Below are positions 34,496 through 45,188 of a stretch of 64,000 bases of DNA, one piece after another. Both the position numbers and the translations under genes were made by a program. Where the stretch lies: NCBI GenBank assembly GCA_020427155.1, contig JAGQOW010000003.1, positions 1-64,000 on the forward strand, written 5' to 3'. The notes under the pieces are model-generated. The model was given only the letters and a program-made list of their open reading frames with translations, ran no database searches and was not told the DNA's origin. The DNA comes from Planctomycetales bacterium. Lineage in GTDB: Bacteria > Planctomycetota > Planctomycetia > Pirellulales > Lacipirellulaceae. How positions within the stretch are numbered: position 1 is the first letter of the stretch; every line of letters starts with the position of its first letter.

Positions 34496-36063
34496 GGCGA
34501 TTCCTCCGGCGATGATGGTGCCATCAGCTCGCGTCTGCCAAGTTGGATCAGTTTGCGTAGCGAGTCAGGTTTCGTGAGTTCTTGCCATTGTTCGCGCGCC
34601 AGTTCGGCCAGCCCGCCTGGCGGCGTTTTCATTTCTCGTTGGAAGTAGACGATGAAGACATTGCCAATCCATCGAGTGACCAGTGCCTGGACGGTTCCCT
34701 GCACAAGCCCGCCTGCAATGGTCCCGACGCCAGGGACGGTCTTCAGCAGGGAGCCGATCCCGGTGGCGATCGCCGGTGCTGCCGCAGTCGCGCCGACCAT
34801 CGCGATCAAGTTCTTGCCGAGCTGTTCTAGCATTTTTACGACCATGTCGGCGTCGATCGGCTGCTTATATACTTGAGCCAGTTCGAGCACCATTTTCACG
34901 GTGATCGCGCTACCGCCGGCAAGATCAAGCAGCGGTATTGGATTGATGCCAGCCGCCCCGCCAGCCGCCCACATGTGACGGCTAACGATCTCTTCGGCTC
35001 GACGGTCGAGCACGGCGCTGACGCGTTTTTTGGATTCTTCGACGAGCCCGCGAGACTGCAGCAGCAGGTTGGCCAGCAGCAACTCTCGACCATCGTGCTG
35101 CACGATTTGCATCAGCCGTTCTGCAAGTTTCTGCACGCTAGGGGGCGATTGCAACAGCTCGGTAGTTTCCTGCCCGTCGGCAGCGATGTGAATCTGCTGC
35201 CGAACGGTTGTGCCTGCTCTCACGGCAACAACATCAGACCGTTCGATGCTTGGCAACTGCATTGCAATCTGTTGCAGGAGTTCCTCCTGATCTTGCTGGT
35301 CGTACCAATCTTCCTTGTTCAAACAAACGACGACACGTTTCTCCATTTCGGAGAGTCGCGAAACAAGATCGGCCTCGTAGTCCTTGAGCGGACCGTCGAG
35401 AACCAGCAGCACGAGGTCGGCATCCTTGGCCGCGGCCGCAGCCGCGGTCGCGCGACTCTCCCCCCGAACCTCTGCCAAGCCGGGAGTATCCACCAGGACT
35501 ACGCGGTCGCTGCCAGGCCAGGCGATTTCGCTCCGCACCGAAGTGGTCCCCCCCACGACATCCGCAGCAAAGACCTCGCGACCGGCAAGGGCGTTCAGCA
35601 GCGTCGATTTGCCGCTCGAGATCGTGCCGAATGCCACGATCTCAAGTCGGTTACTCTGTTGTTTGTCTTCGAGTTCCTGCAAGCCGCGTTGTACTTCCGA
35701 TCGCAACTGGGCGGAGACGGTCTCGTCGTCGATATATGCTCGACTGGCGGCGAGGTTGGTGGAGAGCTCTTGCTGCTGCTGATTTGTAGACAACTCACTA
35801 GGGTTCTTAATTCGTTGTTCGCGTTGTCGTTGCTTTGCCAACGAGTTTTGCAGCAGTCGCCCCAGCAGCCACAACGAAAGCCCAACCAGGATCACGCCCC
35901 CTAGCGAGACGAGCGCAAGGTATCCGGCTGCCAGCCGAGGACTGGATTGGGCCAAATCTCGGTACCCTTGGACGATCGTCGGCAGCCAGGCCACGAGCGC
36001 ATAGCCGACTGCTGCCAGATATACCAGCAAGACCAGACCGTATCGACGAGGAAGCCAAGCCAT
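34492..36063 (-). CDS. Membrane GTPase with DUF697-like C terminus, first of a pair
   Basis: 523 residues. Two N-terminal transmembrane helices (8-28 and 48-70), a coiled linker, then the G domain: G1 GTISSGKST (146-154), DTPGLAEV, and NKED as G4. The C-terminal part (about 350-523) is hydrophobic and matches the DUF697/YcjF type. Coupled in an ATGA overlap with the second GTPase, which suggests the two proteins work as a heteromeric membrane machine. Substrate and role unknown. Confidence 0.8.
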   Translation of the reverse strand: MAWLPRRYGLVLLVYLAAVGYALVAWLPTIVQGYRDLAQSSPRLAAGYLALVSLGGVILVGLSLWLLGRLLQNSLAKQRQREQRIKNPSELSTNQQQQELSTNLAASRAYIDDETVSAQLRSEVQRGLQELEDKQQSNRLEIVAFGTISSGKSTLLNALAGREVFAADVVGGTTSVRSEIAWPGSDRVVLVDTPGLAEVRGESRATAAAAAAKDADLVLLVLDGPLKDYEADLVSRLSEMEKRVVVCLNKEDWYDQQDQEELLQQIAMQLPSIERSDVVAVRAGTTVRQQIHIAADGQETTELLQSPPSVQKLAERLMQIVQHDGRELLLANLLLQSRGLVEESKKRVSAVLDRRAEEIVSRHMWAAGGAAGINPIPLLDLAGGSAITVKMVLELAQVYKQPIDADMVVKMLEQLGKNLIAMVGATAAAPAIATGIGSLLKTVPGVGTIAGGLVQGTVQALVTRWIGNVFIVYFQREMKTPPGGLAELAREQWQELTKPDSLRKLIQLGRRELMAPSSPEESP

Positions 36064-36315
36064 AGGCCATTCAACTAAAGAGCAGAAAGGTAACTTCAGG
36101 AGTACATTCGCCGCTCGAAGCTCAATCTTGCCTGCAGCTGTGCACCAAAATCATTATAAACGCTTTTCACGCAGAGAGTTGCGTCTATGCCCAGGGATGA
36201 AGATTCTACCGTTTCGCTTGTCGCTTGCCGAGCTTAGCCCGTCTCGCTAGTCTGTACGCACGTATAGTTCTTTGCGCGGGCCTCGATTGCTCGGACCATA
36301 AGGACCACGAATCCC

Positions 36316-38514
36316 ATGAGCACCTCTACAGCCTGGAAAAACGTGTCTGCGACCACAATCGATCGAGTTCGAGAAACCATTCGCCAACTCTGGGGTTACG
36401 ATTCGTTTCGGCCTCTGCAACAAGAGGCGATCGAAGCGGTGCTCGCCGATCGCGATACGGTGGTGGTCTTGCCTACGGGGGGCGGCAAGTCGCTTTGCTT
36501 TCAAGCGCCGGCTTGCTGCCGGGAAGGCTTGGCCGTCGTGGTTTCGCCGCTGATCTCTTTAATGAAAGATCAGGTCGACGCGTTGCAAACCAACGGGGTG
36601 GCAGCCGCCTTTTACAACAGTTCGCTCTCTACGGCCGAACGGAGCACGGTAATCGAGGCGGTCCGCTGCGACGCGCTCAAGCTGCTCTACCTGGCGCCCG
36701 AGAGCCTGCTTAACGAACACATGTTGGCATTGCTTGGCAGCGTGCCGCTTTCGATGTTTGCGATCGACGAAGCCCATTGTATCAGCTCCTGGGGCCACGA
36801 TTTTCGTCCAGAGTATCGGGGTTTACGGTTGCTCAAGCAGAGATTTCCTGAGGTGGCAGTTCATGCCTACACGGCCACGGCAACCGAGCGTGTACGTCAC
36901 GATATCGCCGCACAGCTTGCGCTCGAAGAGCCTGAGATCCTGGTAGGTTCTTTCGATAGGCCCAATCTTAACTATCGGGTCCAGCGTCGCACGCGCGGCC
37001 TGGAACAAATGTTGGAAGTGATCGAGCGCCATCAGAACGAATCGGGCATTGTCTATTGCATTTCCCGAAAGGAAGTTGAAAGGATTGCAGAATCGCTCAA
37101 TACGTTGGGGCACTCGGCAGTCGCTTACCATGCTGGTTTGTCTGACGAAGAGCGCATTGGTAATCAAGAGTCATTTCTTGAAGAGCGGATTAACATTGTC
37201 GTTGCCACGGTCGCATTTGGCATGGGTATCGACAAATCAAATGTACGGTTTGTGGTCCATTGGGGGATGCCCAAGTCGCTCGAAGCATATCAACAAGAAA
37301 GTGGCCGCGCAGGGCGCGATGGATTGGAGGCCGACTGCTGTCTGTTTTTTGGCGGCAACGATTACGGCACCTGGACGCGGCTGATGGCCAGTTCGGGCGA
37401 AGCCAACGACGCCGCATTGGAAGCGCTTCAAGCAATGGATCGGTTTTGCAGTTCGACGAGCTGCCGACACCAGGATCTAGTGCGATACTTTGGCCAATCG
37501 ATCGAGCAACAGCAATGCGGAGCCTGCGATGTCTGCTTGGATCAGATCGAGCTAGTGGACGATTCGCTGATCACGGCCCAAAAGATTCTGTCGTGTGTAG
37601 TTCGGCTAGAGCAGATGTACGGCGCCGACTACACGTCGCAAGTGCTCGCCGGCTCTCAAGACCAGCGTATCCTCGAAAAGCAGCACGACAGGCTCAGTAC
37701 TCACGGCATCCTCAGCGAGTTTCCCAAAGCTGCAATACGCGACTGGATCGAACAGCTCATCGGTCAAGAGTGCGCACGAAAAGTTGGCGAGTATAGCCAG
37801 CTCGAAGTCACCGATCTGGGATGGCAAGTCCTGCGAGGCGAGCACACGCCGCGACTACTCAAGCCGGCTACCAGGGGCGGTGCGAGGGGCAGGCCGAGCG
37901 CTGCCGATCCCGCTTCTTGGGAAGGGGTCGATCGAGGGCTCTTCGAATCGTTGCGAGATTTGCGCCGGGAACTTGCCGGCGAGCAAGGCGTGCCGGCCTA
38001 TATTGTTTTCGGGGATGCCGCGCTCCGCGACATGGCTCGACGTCGACCGTCGTCGCTCGACAGCTTTCTTGAAGTGCAAGGAGTCGGGCAAAAGAAGTGC
38101 AAAGACTATGGCGAATTGTTCGTCAAGCACATTGCCGAGTATTGCGATGCAGGTGGGATTGCGACCGACGTGAGCGCCGCCCCATTGCCGCCCCGTAAGC
38201 CAGCGGAAGTGAGCGCCTCGGCAGTGGCGGCTTTCGAGAACTTCAAGGCCGGCGAGTCAGTCGCCGAAGCAGCAAAGAGCTTGGGCCGTGCGGAATCAAC
38301 TGTCCGCGGTTATCTCAGCCAGTTCTTGCGTCACGAGCAGATTACCGACCCCACGCCTTGGGTGGATGAAGCGACTGCCAGGCGAGTTCGCGACGCAATC
38401 GAGCAAGTTGGCGGAGATCGACTCAAAGCGCTTTTCGAGTATCTCAACGGCGAGGTTTCTTACGACGATATCCGCATCGTTGCCAGCTGTTTGGCGAATG
38501 CGACGGCGGGTTGA
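36316..38514 (+). CDS. recQ: ATP-dependent DNA helicase RecQ
   Basis: 732 residues. Helicase motifs: LPTGGGKSLC (I), DEAHCISSWGHDFRPEY (II with RecQ loop), TATAT (III), FGMGIDKSNVR, then QESGRAGRDG (VI). Zinc-binding Cys (CRHQDLVRYF, CGACDVC), a winged helix, and an HRDC domain (about 555-625). A C-terminal helix-turn-helix extension follows (about 640-730). Unwinds recombination and replication intermediates. It is alone on its strand. Confidence 0.95.
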   Translation: MSTSTAWKNVSATTIDRVRETIRQLWGYDSFRPLQQEAIEAVLADRDTVVVLPTGGGKSLCFQAPACCREGLAVVVSPLISLMKDQVDALQTNGVAAAFYNSSLSTAERSTVIEAVRCDALKLLYLAPESLLNEHMLALLGSVPLSMFAIDEAHCISSWGHDFRPEYRGLRLLKQRFPEVAVHAYTATATERVRHDIAAQLALEEPEILVGSFDRPNLNYRVQRRTRGLEQMLEVIERHQNESGIVYCISRKEVERIAESLNTLGHSAVAYHAGLSDEERIGNQESFLEERINIVVATVAFGMGIDKSNVRFVVHWGMPKSLEAYQQESGRAGRDGLEADCCLFFGGNDYGTWTRLMASSGEANDAALEALQAMDRFCSSTSCRHQDLVRYFGQSIEQQQCGACDVCLDQIELVDDSLITAQKILSCVVRLEQMYGADYTSQVLAGSQDQRILEKQHDRLSTHGILSEFPKAAIRDWIEQLIGQECARKVGEYSQLEVTDLGWQVLRGEHTPRLLKPATRGGARGRPSAADPASWEGVDRGLFESLRDLRRELAGEQGVPAYIVFGDAALRDMARRRPSSLDSFLEVQGVGQKKCKDYGELFVKHIAEYCDAGGIATDVSAAPLPPRKPAEVSASAVAAFENFKAGESVAEAAKSLGRAESTVRGYLSQFLRHEQITDPTPWVDEATARRVRDAIEQVGGDRLKALFEYLNGEVSYDDIRIVASCLANATAG

Positions 38515-38533
38515 AAGAAGAGAAGGAGGATGG

Positions 38534-40813
38534 CTACACAAGACCCCAGCGTTTGCGCAAGAACCACTCGCTGCCTAGAATCGCCACAAAGCTGAGAAAC
38601 AGGGGCCAGGTATCCCAGAGCCTGCGATGCCGGGAGATTTCTTCTTCGAATTCTGCGGTGCGAGACTTGAGTTGCTCCAGTAGTTCGGGAAGTTCCTCGG
38701 GTGCAAGGCCTTGCCCGCCTGCTTCGGAGGTGAGATTCGCCAGTGCGGCCAGCAAGGTCGGCTCGGCAGCGGGTTGGTCGAGTTCCATATCTTGATCGGG
38801 CACGAGGAAACGAGCTTGCGCGGTTCCCAGGAGCTGGTTTTCGTTTGAGGCATGGACCGTCACACGGTACTCGCCTGCGAGATCGGTTTCGACAAAGCTG
38901 GCTAAAGACTTATCTGCCTGGTTGCTTGCACGTAACGGCACAGCGCTACCATCTGGTTTTTGCACTTCGATGTCGTAGACGGCTGAGGACAACGGTTGGT
39001 TGTTGTCGGACACCGCTCCAAAAGAGAAATCCACACGGCTGCCGCGCTGATAGCGTCTCCCGTCGAGTCGCACCCAAACTGCCTGACCGTCAGTGTCGTC
39101 TTTGCGAGCAAGCCACAACACGAGTTGACGCCAGAAGCGGCGTTGGATGTCGCCATGACCTTCCATTTGCCATCGCCAAGTCGAATCAACAGCCAGTGCT
39201 GCAGTACGTCCGGAACCCCAAGCGCCTGTGACTAGAAGAGGCCAACGTCGAGCGTCGTCTGAACAGGCGATGACTTGAGCGTTGGGTTTGAGTTGGGTGC
39301 GATCGAGCCGATTGGCACCGTCCAGGGGGGGGAGCGAAGCCCAATCGAGCGTAGCATCTCCCTCGGTGTTGAGTTCCAGAATCGGGTGCACTTGCTCGCC
39401 AGTTTGCTCAGGTACAAACTTCAAGGGTTGTAGAAGATGCATGTCCTCGCGCGGTCGTTCGCCGAAGTTCTGCCTCTCTGCACGGCCCATGATGATAGGC
39501 AGAGCACCAGCCAGCGGAGAATCGCGGAACCCACCTGGGCCAAAGCTGTGAAATCCACCTAACATTGCAAGCCCGGCGCCTTGCTCGACCTGATCGGCAA
39601 TCATTTGCCAGGAGGGGGCGTCGAGTGCCATTACGTCAACATCTCCAACCAAGTAGACGTCGTACTTTCCGTCGCGTAGTTGTTGCCGGATATCGATCTC
39701 TTTCTTGCGGTAGTTGAGCAGATCGTAACGAACATGGATATCGGCGTGTGCAGCTAGCGCGCTGCGAACGAAGCGGGGTTCAATGCCGGGTCCGCCGCCA
39801 ATACTCGTGGACCCTGCCAAATAAAGTACATTGATGCCTCCTTTCATCACCGAAACAAAGGTACTCTGCGAATTGTTGTTGGTAGCAAGCTCTCCTGTCG
39901 GCGATTCGATCTGTACGCTCACCTTAAACTCACCTGGAATTAGCGGCGTGTAAGTGAATGAGACAGGAATCCGCCGCCCGTCGTTGCCGATGTCGACTTG
40001 TTGTGTGTCGACAACTTCCATCTCGCCGTCGGGAGTTTCCCACAACAGCTGCGCTTTGTAGGTTTGGTTGATGTAACCATCGGCGGCGACTTCGGCTCGA
40101 ATCGTGACAGGAGTTTCGGAGAATACGATATCGTTGGCCAGCAAGCTTTCGATACGCAGGTCAGATTGAAGTCCTAAGGCCGGTTTGCCGAAAGCGAACG
40201 TATATAAAGGAATCGAGTCAACCGCCAATCTTTGAGCCACTGTTTGCGGTGGCAGATCTCGCGGCGCATAGCTGCGCTGTGCTCCGTCGCTCAACAACAG
40301 GATAGCCACCACGCGTTGTTGGGCTTCGCGGCTAAGCACGTCGTCCATCGCCGAGCCGATTGCCGTTTGCGGCCCGTCTGCCTGCTCTGGCAATGTAATC
40401 TGGCCTTCGCTCGACTGGGTCAAGTCCACGGAGTCGTCGAAAAGGTAGGTCTTAATGTCCCACGCTTCAGCTAGGTCGAGAAGCTGATCACTGGCGGACT
40501 GGAGCGTCGACTTGAGGGCTTTCCATCGCGAGGCGCCACCTACGGAGTCGGTGATCTGCATGCTGCGCGAACTGTCGACCATAAGCACGAGCGATCCAGG
40601 CAACTTGCGAATCTCTGTTGCGACGAGCGTAGGACGCAACATGGCAAACAGCAATAGCAGTGCCGTGGCAGCACGCAAGCCAACCAGTACCGCTCGCTGT
40701 CGAATCGTGAGACGACGTTTGCTGGGGCCGATCAGTAGAGTCGCAGCCAAGACACAAGCGACCACGAAGGTAAACCAGGGCCCGCCGACCGGATCGATGC
40801 TCCAGGAAGTCAT
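38534..40813 (-). CDS. Membrane VWA / glutamine amidotransferase-like protein
   Basis: 759 residues. Two N-terminal TM helices (about 12-30 and 45-62), then a VWA domain with MIDAS MVDSSRSM, a beta-sandwich region (about 200-320), and a class I amidotransferase-like segment QMIADQVEQGAGLAMLGGFH that lacks the catalytic Cys. A C-terminal TM helix (LFLSFVAILGSEWFL). Last gene of the MoxR-DUF58-BatA operon; such VWA proteins are thought to work with MoxR in cell-envelope or complex assembly. Confidence 0.85.
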   Translation of the reverse strand: MTSWSIDPVGGPWFTFVVACVLAATLLIGPSKRRLTIRQRAVLVGLRAATALLLLFAMLRPTLVATEIRKLPGSLVLMVDSSRSMQITDSVGGASRWKALKSTLQSASDQLLDLAEAWDIKTYLFDDSVDLTQSSEGQITLPEQADGPQTAIGSAMDDVLSREAQQRVVAILLLSDGAQRSYAPRDLPPQTVAQRLAVDSIPLYTFAFGKPALGLQSDLRIESLLANDIVFSETPVTIRAEVAADGYINQTYKAQLLWETPDGEMEVVDTQQVDIGNDGRRIPVSFTYTPLIPGEFKVSVQIESPTGELATNNNSQSTFVSVMKGGINVLYLAGSTSIGGGPGIEPRFVRSALAAHADIHVRYDLLNYRKKEIDIRQQLRDGKYDVYLVGDVDVMALDAPSWQMIADQVEQGAGLAMLGGFHSFGPGGFRDSPLAGALPIIMGRAERQNFGERPREDMHLLQPLKFVPEQTGEQVHPILELNTEGDATLDWASLPPLDGANRLDRTQLKPNAQVIACSDDARRWPLLVTGAWGSGRTAALAVDSTWRWQMEGHGDIQRRFWRQLVLWLARKDDTDGQAVWVRLDGRRYQRGSRVDFSFGAVSDNNQPLSSAVYDIEVQKPDGSAVPLRASNQADKSLASFVETDLAGEYRVTVHASNENQLLGTAQARFLVPDQDMELDQPAAEPTLLAALANLTSEAGGQGLAPEELPELLEQLKSRTAEFEEEISRHRRLWDTWPLFLSFVAILGSEWFLRKRWGLV

Positions 40814-42942
40814 GGCGCCTCCCGGTAAAAGCGATTTGCGAGCAAACTCTCGGCCCCCCAGACTATCGCAACGAGCGAAATCACCCAGGGAAAGAGACTT
40901 CGTCCGCTTCGGCCAATATCGACATACCGTTCGACGTCTCCAAGTGATTTTGCGAGCTTGACTTGCTGCTCTGGCAGCGAGGCTAACAGCGCGTCAGGTG
41001 CGATACGCGTCAGTTGGCTTAACTCGGGAGCCAGATTGATGCTGAAACCGCGATCAAGTTGCCGACTTTGCCCGCCCGAGGCGACGCGATAATTGCCCAG
41101 TTCACTCGTCGTACTAATACGAATGTTGTCTTCCCCAGGCGGCAAGCTGCGGCGTAGTGATTGCCCATCGGGCTGACGCAAGACAAAGCTGGAAACTCGC
41201 TGCTGAGGGGGAAGTTGGATGGTGACGGTTTCTCCTGCCAGGTATTCCAGCAAACGGTTTTCGCGTTGGGCCAGGTATCCGACAAGCTGATTCGATAAGG
41301 CGACAAACGGCCAAGGCTCGGGGCCTGTAGGCAACAGATTCCAAGGGTCGCGCCCCACTGGTTCCAGCGGGTCAGAAACGGACGTCGTCATCGTTAGCGA
41401 CCTGCCACGACCCATAGGGCGCTCGATCAGCGCAGGATCGTTGTTGGCGTACCGCGCGATGACGTAAGCGTCTCCTACCAGATCAGCGAATTCCCAATGT
41501 TGAAACACGGGATAAACCTGCCAAGGAATCTCTGCGGCAAAATTGCGCAGCCCGCTGAGTGCCGGGTGATCCATCCGCTGAGGACTCAGATAGGTAGCCA
41601 GTCGTGACTTGCGTTTGAGTTGGCCGGGCAACAGTTTTTGTGGAGTAATGTTGTTGAAGTCACTGGCGCGTGCCAGATGGCCGAGAAAGATCCCCACGCC
41701 ACCGCCTCGATCGGCATAATCGACGATAGCCTGCCAGAGTTCGTCGGAGAGTGGCGGAGGATTCACCAGGCAGACGGCATCGAATCCGCTGAGATCGAGC
41801 GCGGCTGCTTTCGAGTAAAGCTCGGTTACACAATCAAAACGGACCCACTGACGGTCTGTGACGAGCGAAGGACTAAGCGCCTCGCGCAGGAAGAGAACCT
41901 CGTCGTCGTGCACTCCTAGCAACAGCACTTGGGCTGCGGGACGAACCTCGACAGAGAAGTATCGCGTGTTGTCGGCCTGCAACGGATCGGCTGTTGTCAA
42001 TCGTACTTCGCCCTGGTGCGATCCCAAAGGCAAGTCGGCTAACTCAAATACGACCCTCCCCAGGCCATCGGAGTCGAGTTCCGCAACGCGCTGGCCGCGC
42101 TTGATAGATTCTCCCTTGGAGTCCTGAAGGTAGAGTTCGACAAGTGGGTTTTCTGTCGTTCCGACCGCCTGGACGGGCGCTTCGATTCGTAGCGGCTCGC
42201 CCTGACGAAGTGAACTGGAACGCAACTCGAGTGGCTGCACGGTCAGATTGTGAAACTCTTCGACTCCTACGTCGACCAGGTAGATGCGCACATCTGGCGC
42301 ATTGGCTAGCGATTCATTGATGCCTGCGAGAGCCGATTCGGTGAACGCATCGGTGTTCAGGTCGCTGAATAGAAAGATCTCCTGGCGAGAGTCTTTTCGT
42401 TCGGCAACGAGCTGAATCGCCTCGCGCAGGGCATCTGCCAGCGGTCGAGGATTGTTCTCGGCGGCAAGATTCTGCACGCGAGCTTCTGCTGTGCCGGCAT
42501 CGATGACGAAACCGGCGCCGGTGCGGCTGAGATCGAAAACGGCAATCTCGGAGTCTTCAGGAAGTTGGCGCAGCAGTCCTTTGGCCATTTCGGCAGCATC
42601 CTGTAGCCGAGTGTTGTTTTTGTAGGCGTATTGCATGCGCACGGAGTTGTCGATCACGAGCGCAACGGCCAGTGGGGCGCCCTCCTTGCCGCGCAGTCCG
42701 CTGCCTTTGATCGTCGGGCGAGCCAGGGCGAAGGCGAAGCTGGCGATCAGTGCACAGCGCAAGGCCAGCAGCAGCAAGTGACGAAAGTTGAGGCGACGTC
42801 GATTGGCTGCTTGTCGACGGCGCACGAACTGCAATGCCGGGAAGTCAATTCTCTTGGGCTGCCGGCGCTTGATCAGGTGCAGGATGATAGGCAGCGCTAT
42901 CAGCGCTACTCCTCCTAGCAGTGCAGGCGTCAGGAAACCCAT
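40810..42942 (-). CDS. BatA-type VWA membrane protein
   Basis: 710 residues. N-terminal BatA signature with a TM helix: MGFLTPALLGGVALIALP then LHLIKRRQPKRIDFPAL, a second TM near 55-75, then a VWA domain (VALVIDNSVRMQYAY, with the canonical DxSxS reading DNSVR). Long beta-rich exterior part and a C-terminal TM. Four-base overlap with the downstream VWA gene. Confidence 0.85.
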   Translation of the reverse strand: MGFLTPALLGGVALIALPIILHLIKRRQPKRIDFPALQFVRRRQAANRRRLNFRHLLLLALRCALIASFAFALARPTIKGSGLRGKEGAPLAVALVIDNSVRMQYAYKNNTRLQDAAEMAKGLLRQLPEDSEIAVFDLSRTGAGFVIDAGTAEARVQNLAAENNPRPLADALREAIQLVAERKDSRQEIFLFSDLNTDAFTESALAGINESLANAPDVRIYLVDVGVEEFHNLTVQPLELRSSSLRQGEPLRIEAPVQAVGTTENPLVELYLQDSKGESIKRGQRVAELDSDGLGRVVFELADLPLGSHQGEVRLTTADPLQADNTRYFSVEVRPAAQVLLLGVHDDEVLFLREALSPSLVTDRQWVRFDCVTELYSKAAALDLSGFDAVCLVNPPPLSDELWQAIVDYADRGGGVGIFLGHLARASDFNNITPQKLLPGQLKRKSRLATYLSPQRMDHPALSGLRNFAAEIPWQVYPVFQHWEFADLVGDAYVIARYANNDPALIERPMGRGRSLTMTTSVSDPLEPVGRDPWNLLPTGPEPWPFVALSNQLVGYLAQRENRLLEYLAGETVTIQLPPQQRVSSFVLRQPDGQSLRRSLPPGEDNIRISTTSELGNYRVASGGQSRQLDRGFSINLAPELSQLTRIAPDALLASLPEQQVKLAKSLGDVERYVDIGRSGRSLFPWVISLVAIVWGAESLLANRFYREAP

Positions 42943-42945
42943 TTT

Positions 42946-43842
42946 CTATCCTCGATTGCGACGGTTGATCAAGTATTCCGTCAACGCACGATCGAATTGC
43001 ATACTCGTATCTAACGGCACATAGTCGATACCGCTCTGTCGGCACTCAACTTCATACATGGTTCGAAAGCTGCTTATCTCTTCCAGGTATTCGCTGCGAT
43101 AGGAATCGGCATCAAGTTCGATGACTTCCTGCGACTCGGGGTCTCTCAGCTCGACGAGCCCCTCAAAGGGAAAAGCGATCTCTGCCTGATCGAGTACATG
43201 AAACAAGATGACATCATGTCCGCCATGGCGCAGTCGCCGGAGGGCGGCAATTACCTGGTCGGGGTCGGTCAGTAGATCGCTAAAGATCATTACCAGGCTG
43301 CTGTGTTTGAGCATCGCGGCGACCTGGTTGAGACTTTGCCCGATATCGGTTTTGTCTCTGGGCTTGAGTTTGGCAAGGAGCGAGAGAATGTTACCGATTT
43401 GCTGGCGTTTGGATTTCGGGGCCAAACTGTCGACTATTCTTTCGCCAAATGTGATCAACCCTACAGGGTCGTTTTGATGGATCATCAGATAGCAAAGGGC
43501 GGCTGCCAGGCAGATCGAGTACTCGAACTTGGTTAGCTCCTGGTCGTGGGTATAAGCCATCGACGCGCTGAGATCCATCACCAGATAGCCGGTGAGGTTC
43601 GTTTCGGCTTCGTATTTCTTGATGTAGTACTTATCTGTCTTCGCGTAAACGAGCCAATCGATATCGTCGGGGTTGTCGCCATGCGTGTACTTACGGTGTT
43701 CGCTAAACTCGACAGAAAACCCATGGAAAGGACTGGCGTGCAACCCCTGCAGAAAGCCCTTCACGATGAATTGGGCTCGCAGATCGAGGCGAGAAATATG
43801 CCTGATGACCTCAGGTTTCAGGTATTTTTCAACGGTTGCCAT
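42946..43842 (-). CDS. DUF58 protein
   Basis: 298 residues. The DUF58 signature GDNPDDIDWLVYAKTDKYYI and a VWA-like fold with MDLSASMAY (MIDAS) and FSDLLTDPDQ. Part of the MoxR-Bat system, just 3 bases before the BatA gene. Confidence 0.9.
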   Translation of the reverse strand: MATVEKYLKPEVIRHISRLDLRAQFIVKGFLQGLHASPFHGFSVEFSEHRKYTHGDNPDDIDWLVYAKTDKYYIKKYEAETNLTGYLVMDLSASMAYTHDQELTKFEYSICLAAALCYLMIHQNDPVGLITFGERIVDSLAPKSKRQQIGNILSLLAKLKPRDKTDIGQSLNQVAAMLKHSSLVMIFSDLLTDPDQVIAALRRLRHGGHDVILFHVLDQAEIAFPFEGLVELRDPESQEVIELDADSYRSEYLEEISSFRTMYEVECRQSGIDYVPLDTSMQFDRALTEYLINRRNRG

Positions 43843-43986
43843 GGGAATAGGACGCGAAAGGCTACGGAATCAATGGAGTGACACGGATGCTTGGATCTTT
43901 CTTCACCAGTTTGTTTTGGGAGCTGGGAACAGAAAGACGAACCTTCTGATCAGTGCCTATCCGCTTTGTCGAAATTCCTCCGCGAT

Positions 43987-45012
43987 TTATTCTTGCCCGG
44001 CATATTTCGGTATTTCAGGAACGGGAATCTCTTTCAACAGTCGTCCAATGAGATCTTCAGTCGACATCCCTTCGGCTTGTGCCTGAAAATTTGTGCTGAT
44101 ACGATGCCGCAACACCGGCACAGCAACTTTTTGGACATCCTCGATAGCGACAGTAAACCTGCCGTCCATAGCTGCAAAGGCCTTGCCGCCGTGGATCAGA
44201 AACTGCCCGGCTCGTGGTCCTGCTCCCCAATCAACCAGGTCGCGGACAAACTCTGGCGCCGACGGATCCTTGGGCCTGGTGGCACGAACTAATTTGGAAA
44301 CGTATTGGATGATGTATTCGCTTACCGCGACCGAACTGACCAGCTTTTGCAGGTTGAGGATCGCGCGGGTGGAAAGGATTTTCGACACCGACGGCTTTTC
44401 ATGACGAGTCGTGGCTGCCAGGATTTGTTCTTCCTCCTGGGGCGACGGGTACTCTACCTTGATGTTGAACATGAACCGATCGAGTTGTGCCTCGGGTAGC
44501 GGATAGGTGCCTTCCTGTTCGATCGGGTTTTGCGTGGCAATCGTAAAGAACGGATCGGGCAATGAGTACGTGGTTTGGCCGACGGTAATTTCGTGCTCTT
44601 GCATGGCCTGAAGCAGGGCGGCTTGGGTCTTGGGCGGCGTTCGATTGATTTCATCCGCCAACAGAATGTTGGTGAACACCGGACCTTCGACGAACCGAAA
44701 ACTTCGTCGGCCGTGCTCGTCTTCGTCCAGCACATTGGTTCCGGTAATATCCGAAGGCATCAAGTCGGGAGTGAATTGGATACGCTTGAATTTCAAATCG
44801 AGGATCTGAGCCAAGGTGCTGACCATCAACGTCTTGGCCAGCCCCGGCACGCCTTCGAGCAGGCAGTGTCCACGAGTAAAAATGGCGGCGAAAATCTGTT
44901 CGATCACATCACTCTGCCCGATGATCACCTTCTGCAGTTCTTGCTGCATAATCTGGCGGTGCTGGCGAAACTCTTGCAGGATGTCGCCGAGGTTGCGTGT
45001 TTTCGTGGTCAA
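43987..45012 (-). CDS. MoxR-family AAA+ ATPase
   Basis: 341 residues from TTG 45012. Walker A GVPGLAKT, Walker B ILLADEINRTPPKTQAALL, sensor 1 TQNPIEQEG. MoxR ATPases act as chaperones that activate VWA-containing partners such as those encoded downstream. 144 bases separate it from the DUF58 gene. Confidence 0.92.
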   Translation of the reverse strand: MTTKTRNLGDILQEFRQHRQIMQQELQKVIIGQSDVIEQIFAAIFTRGHCLLEGVPGLAKTLMVSTLAQILDLKFKRIQFTPDLMPSDITGTNVLDEDEHGRRSFRFVEGPVFTNILLADEINRTPPKTQAALLQAMQEHEITVGQTTYSLPDPFFTIATQNPIEQEGTYPLPEAQLDRFMFNIKVEYPSPQEEEQILAATTRHEKPSVSKILSTRAILNLQKLVSSVAVSEYIIQYVSKLVRATRPKDPSAPEFVRDLVDWGAGPRAGQFLIHGGKAFAAMDGRFTVAIEDVQKVAVPVLRHRISTNFQAQAEGMSTEDLIGRLLKEIPVPEIPKYAGQE

Positions 45013-45188
45013 CGCTCCATTCCTCTTCTGGTTCAGATGCTTCAGTGCAAGGAGAAAGTGCAGTCCGCAATTCTATCGGCCTGGTTGCCGACGGACAATG
45101 TACGCCTGGCTGGTACATTGCTTACCCAGCTGCCGCGACTTACTATGGAAGCAGGTTATTCGGCTGGGGACACACAGGATCGGCATTT

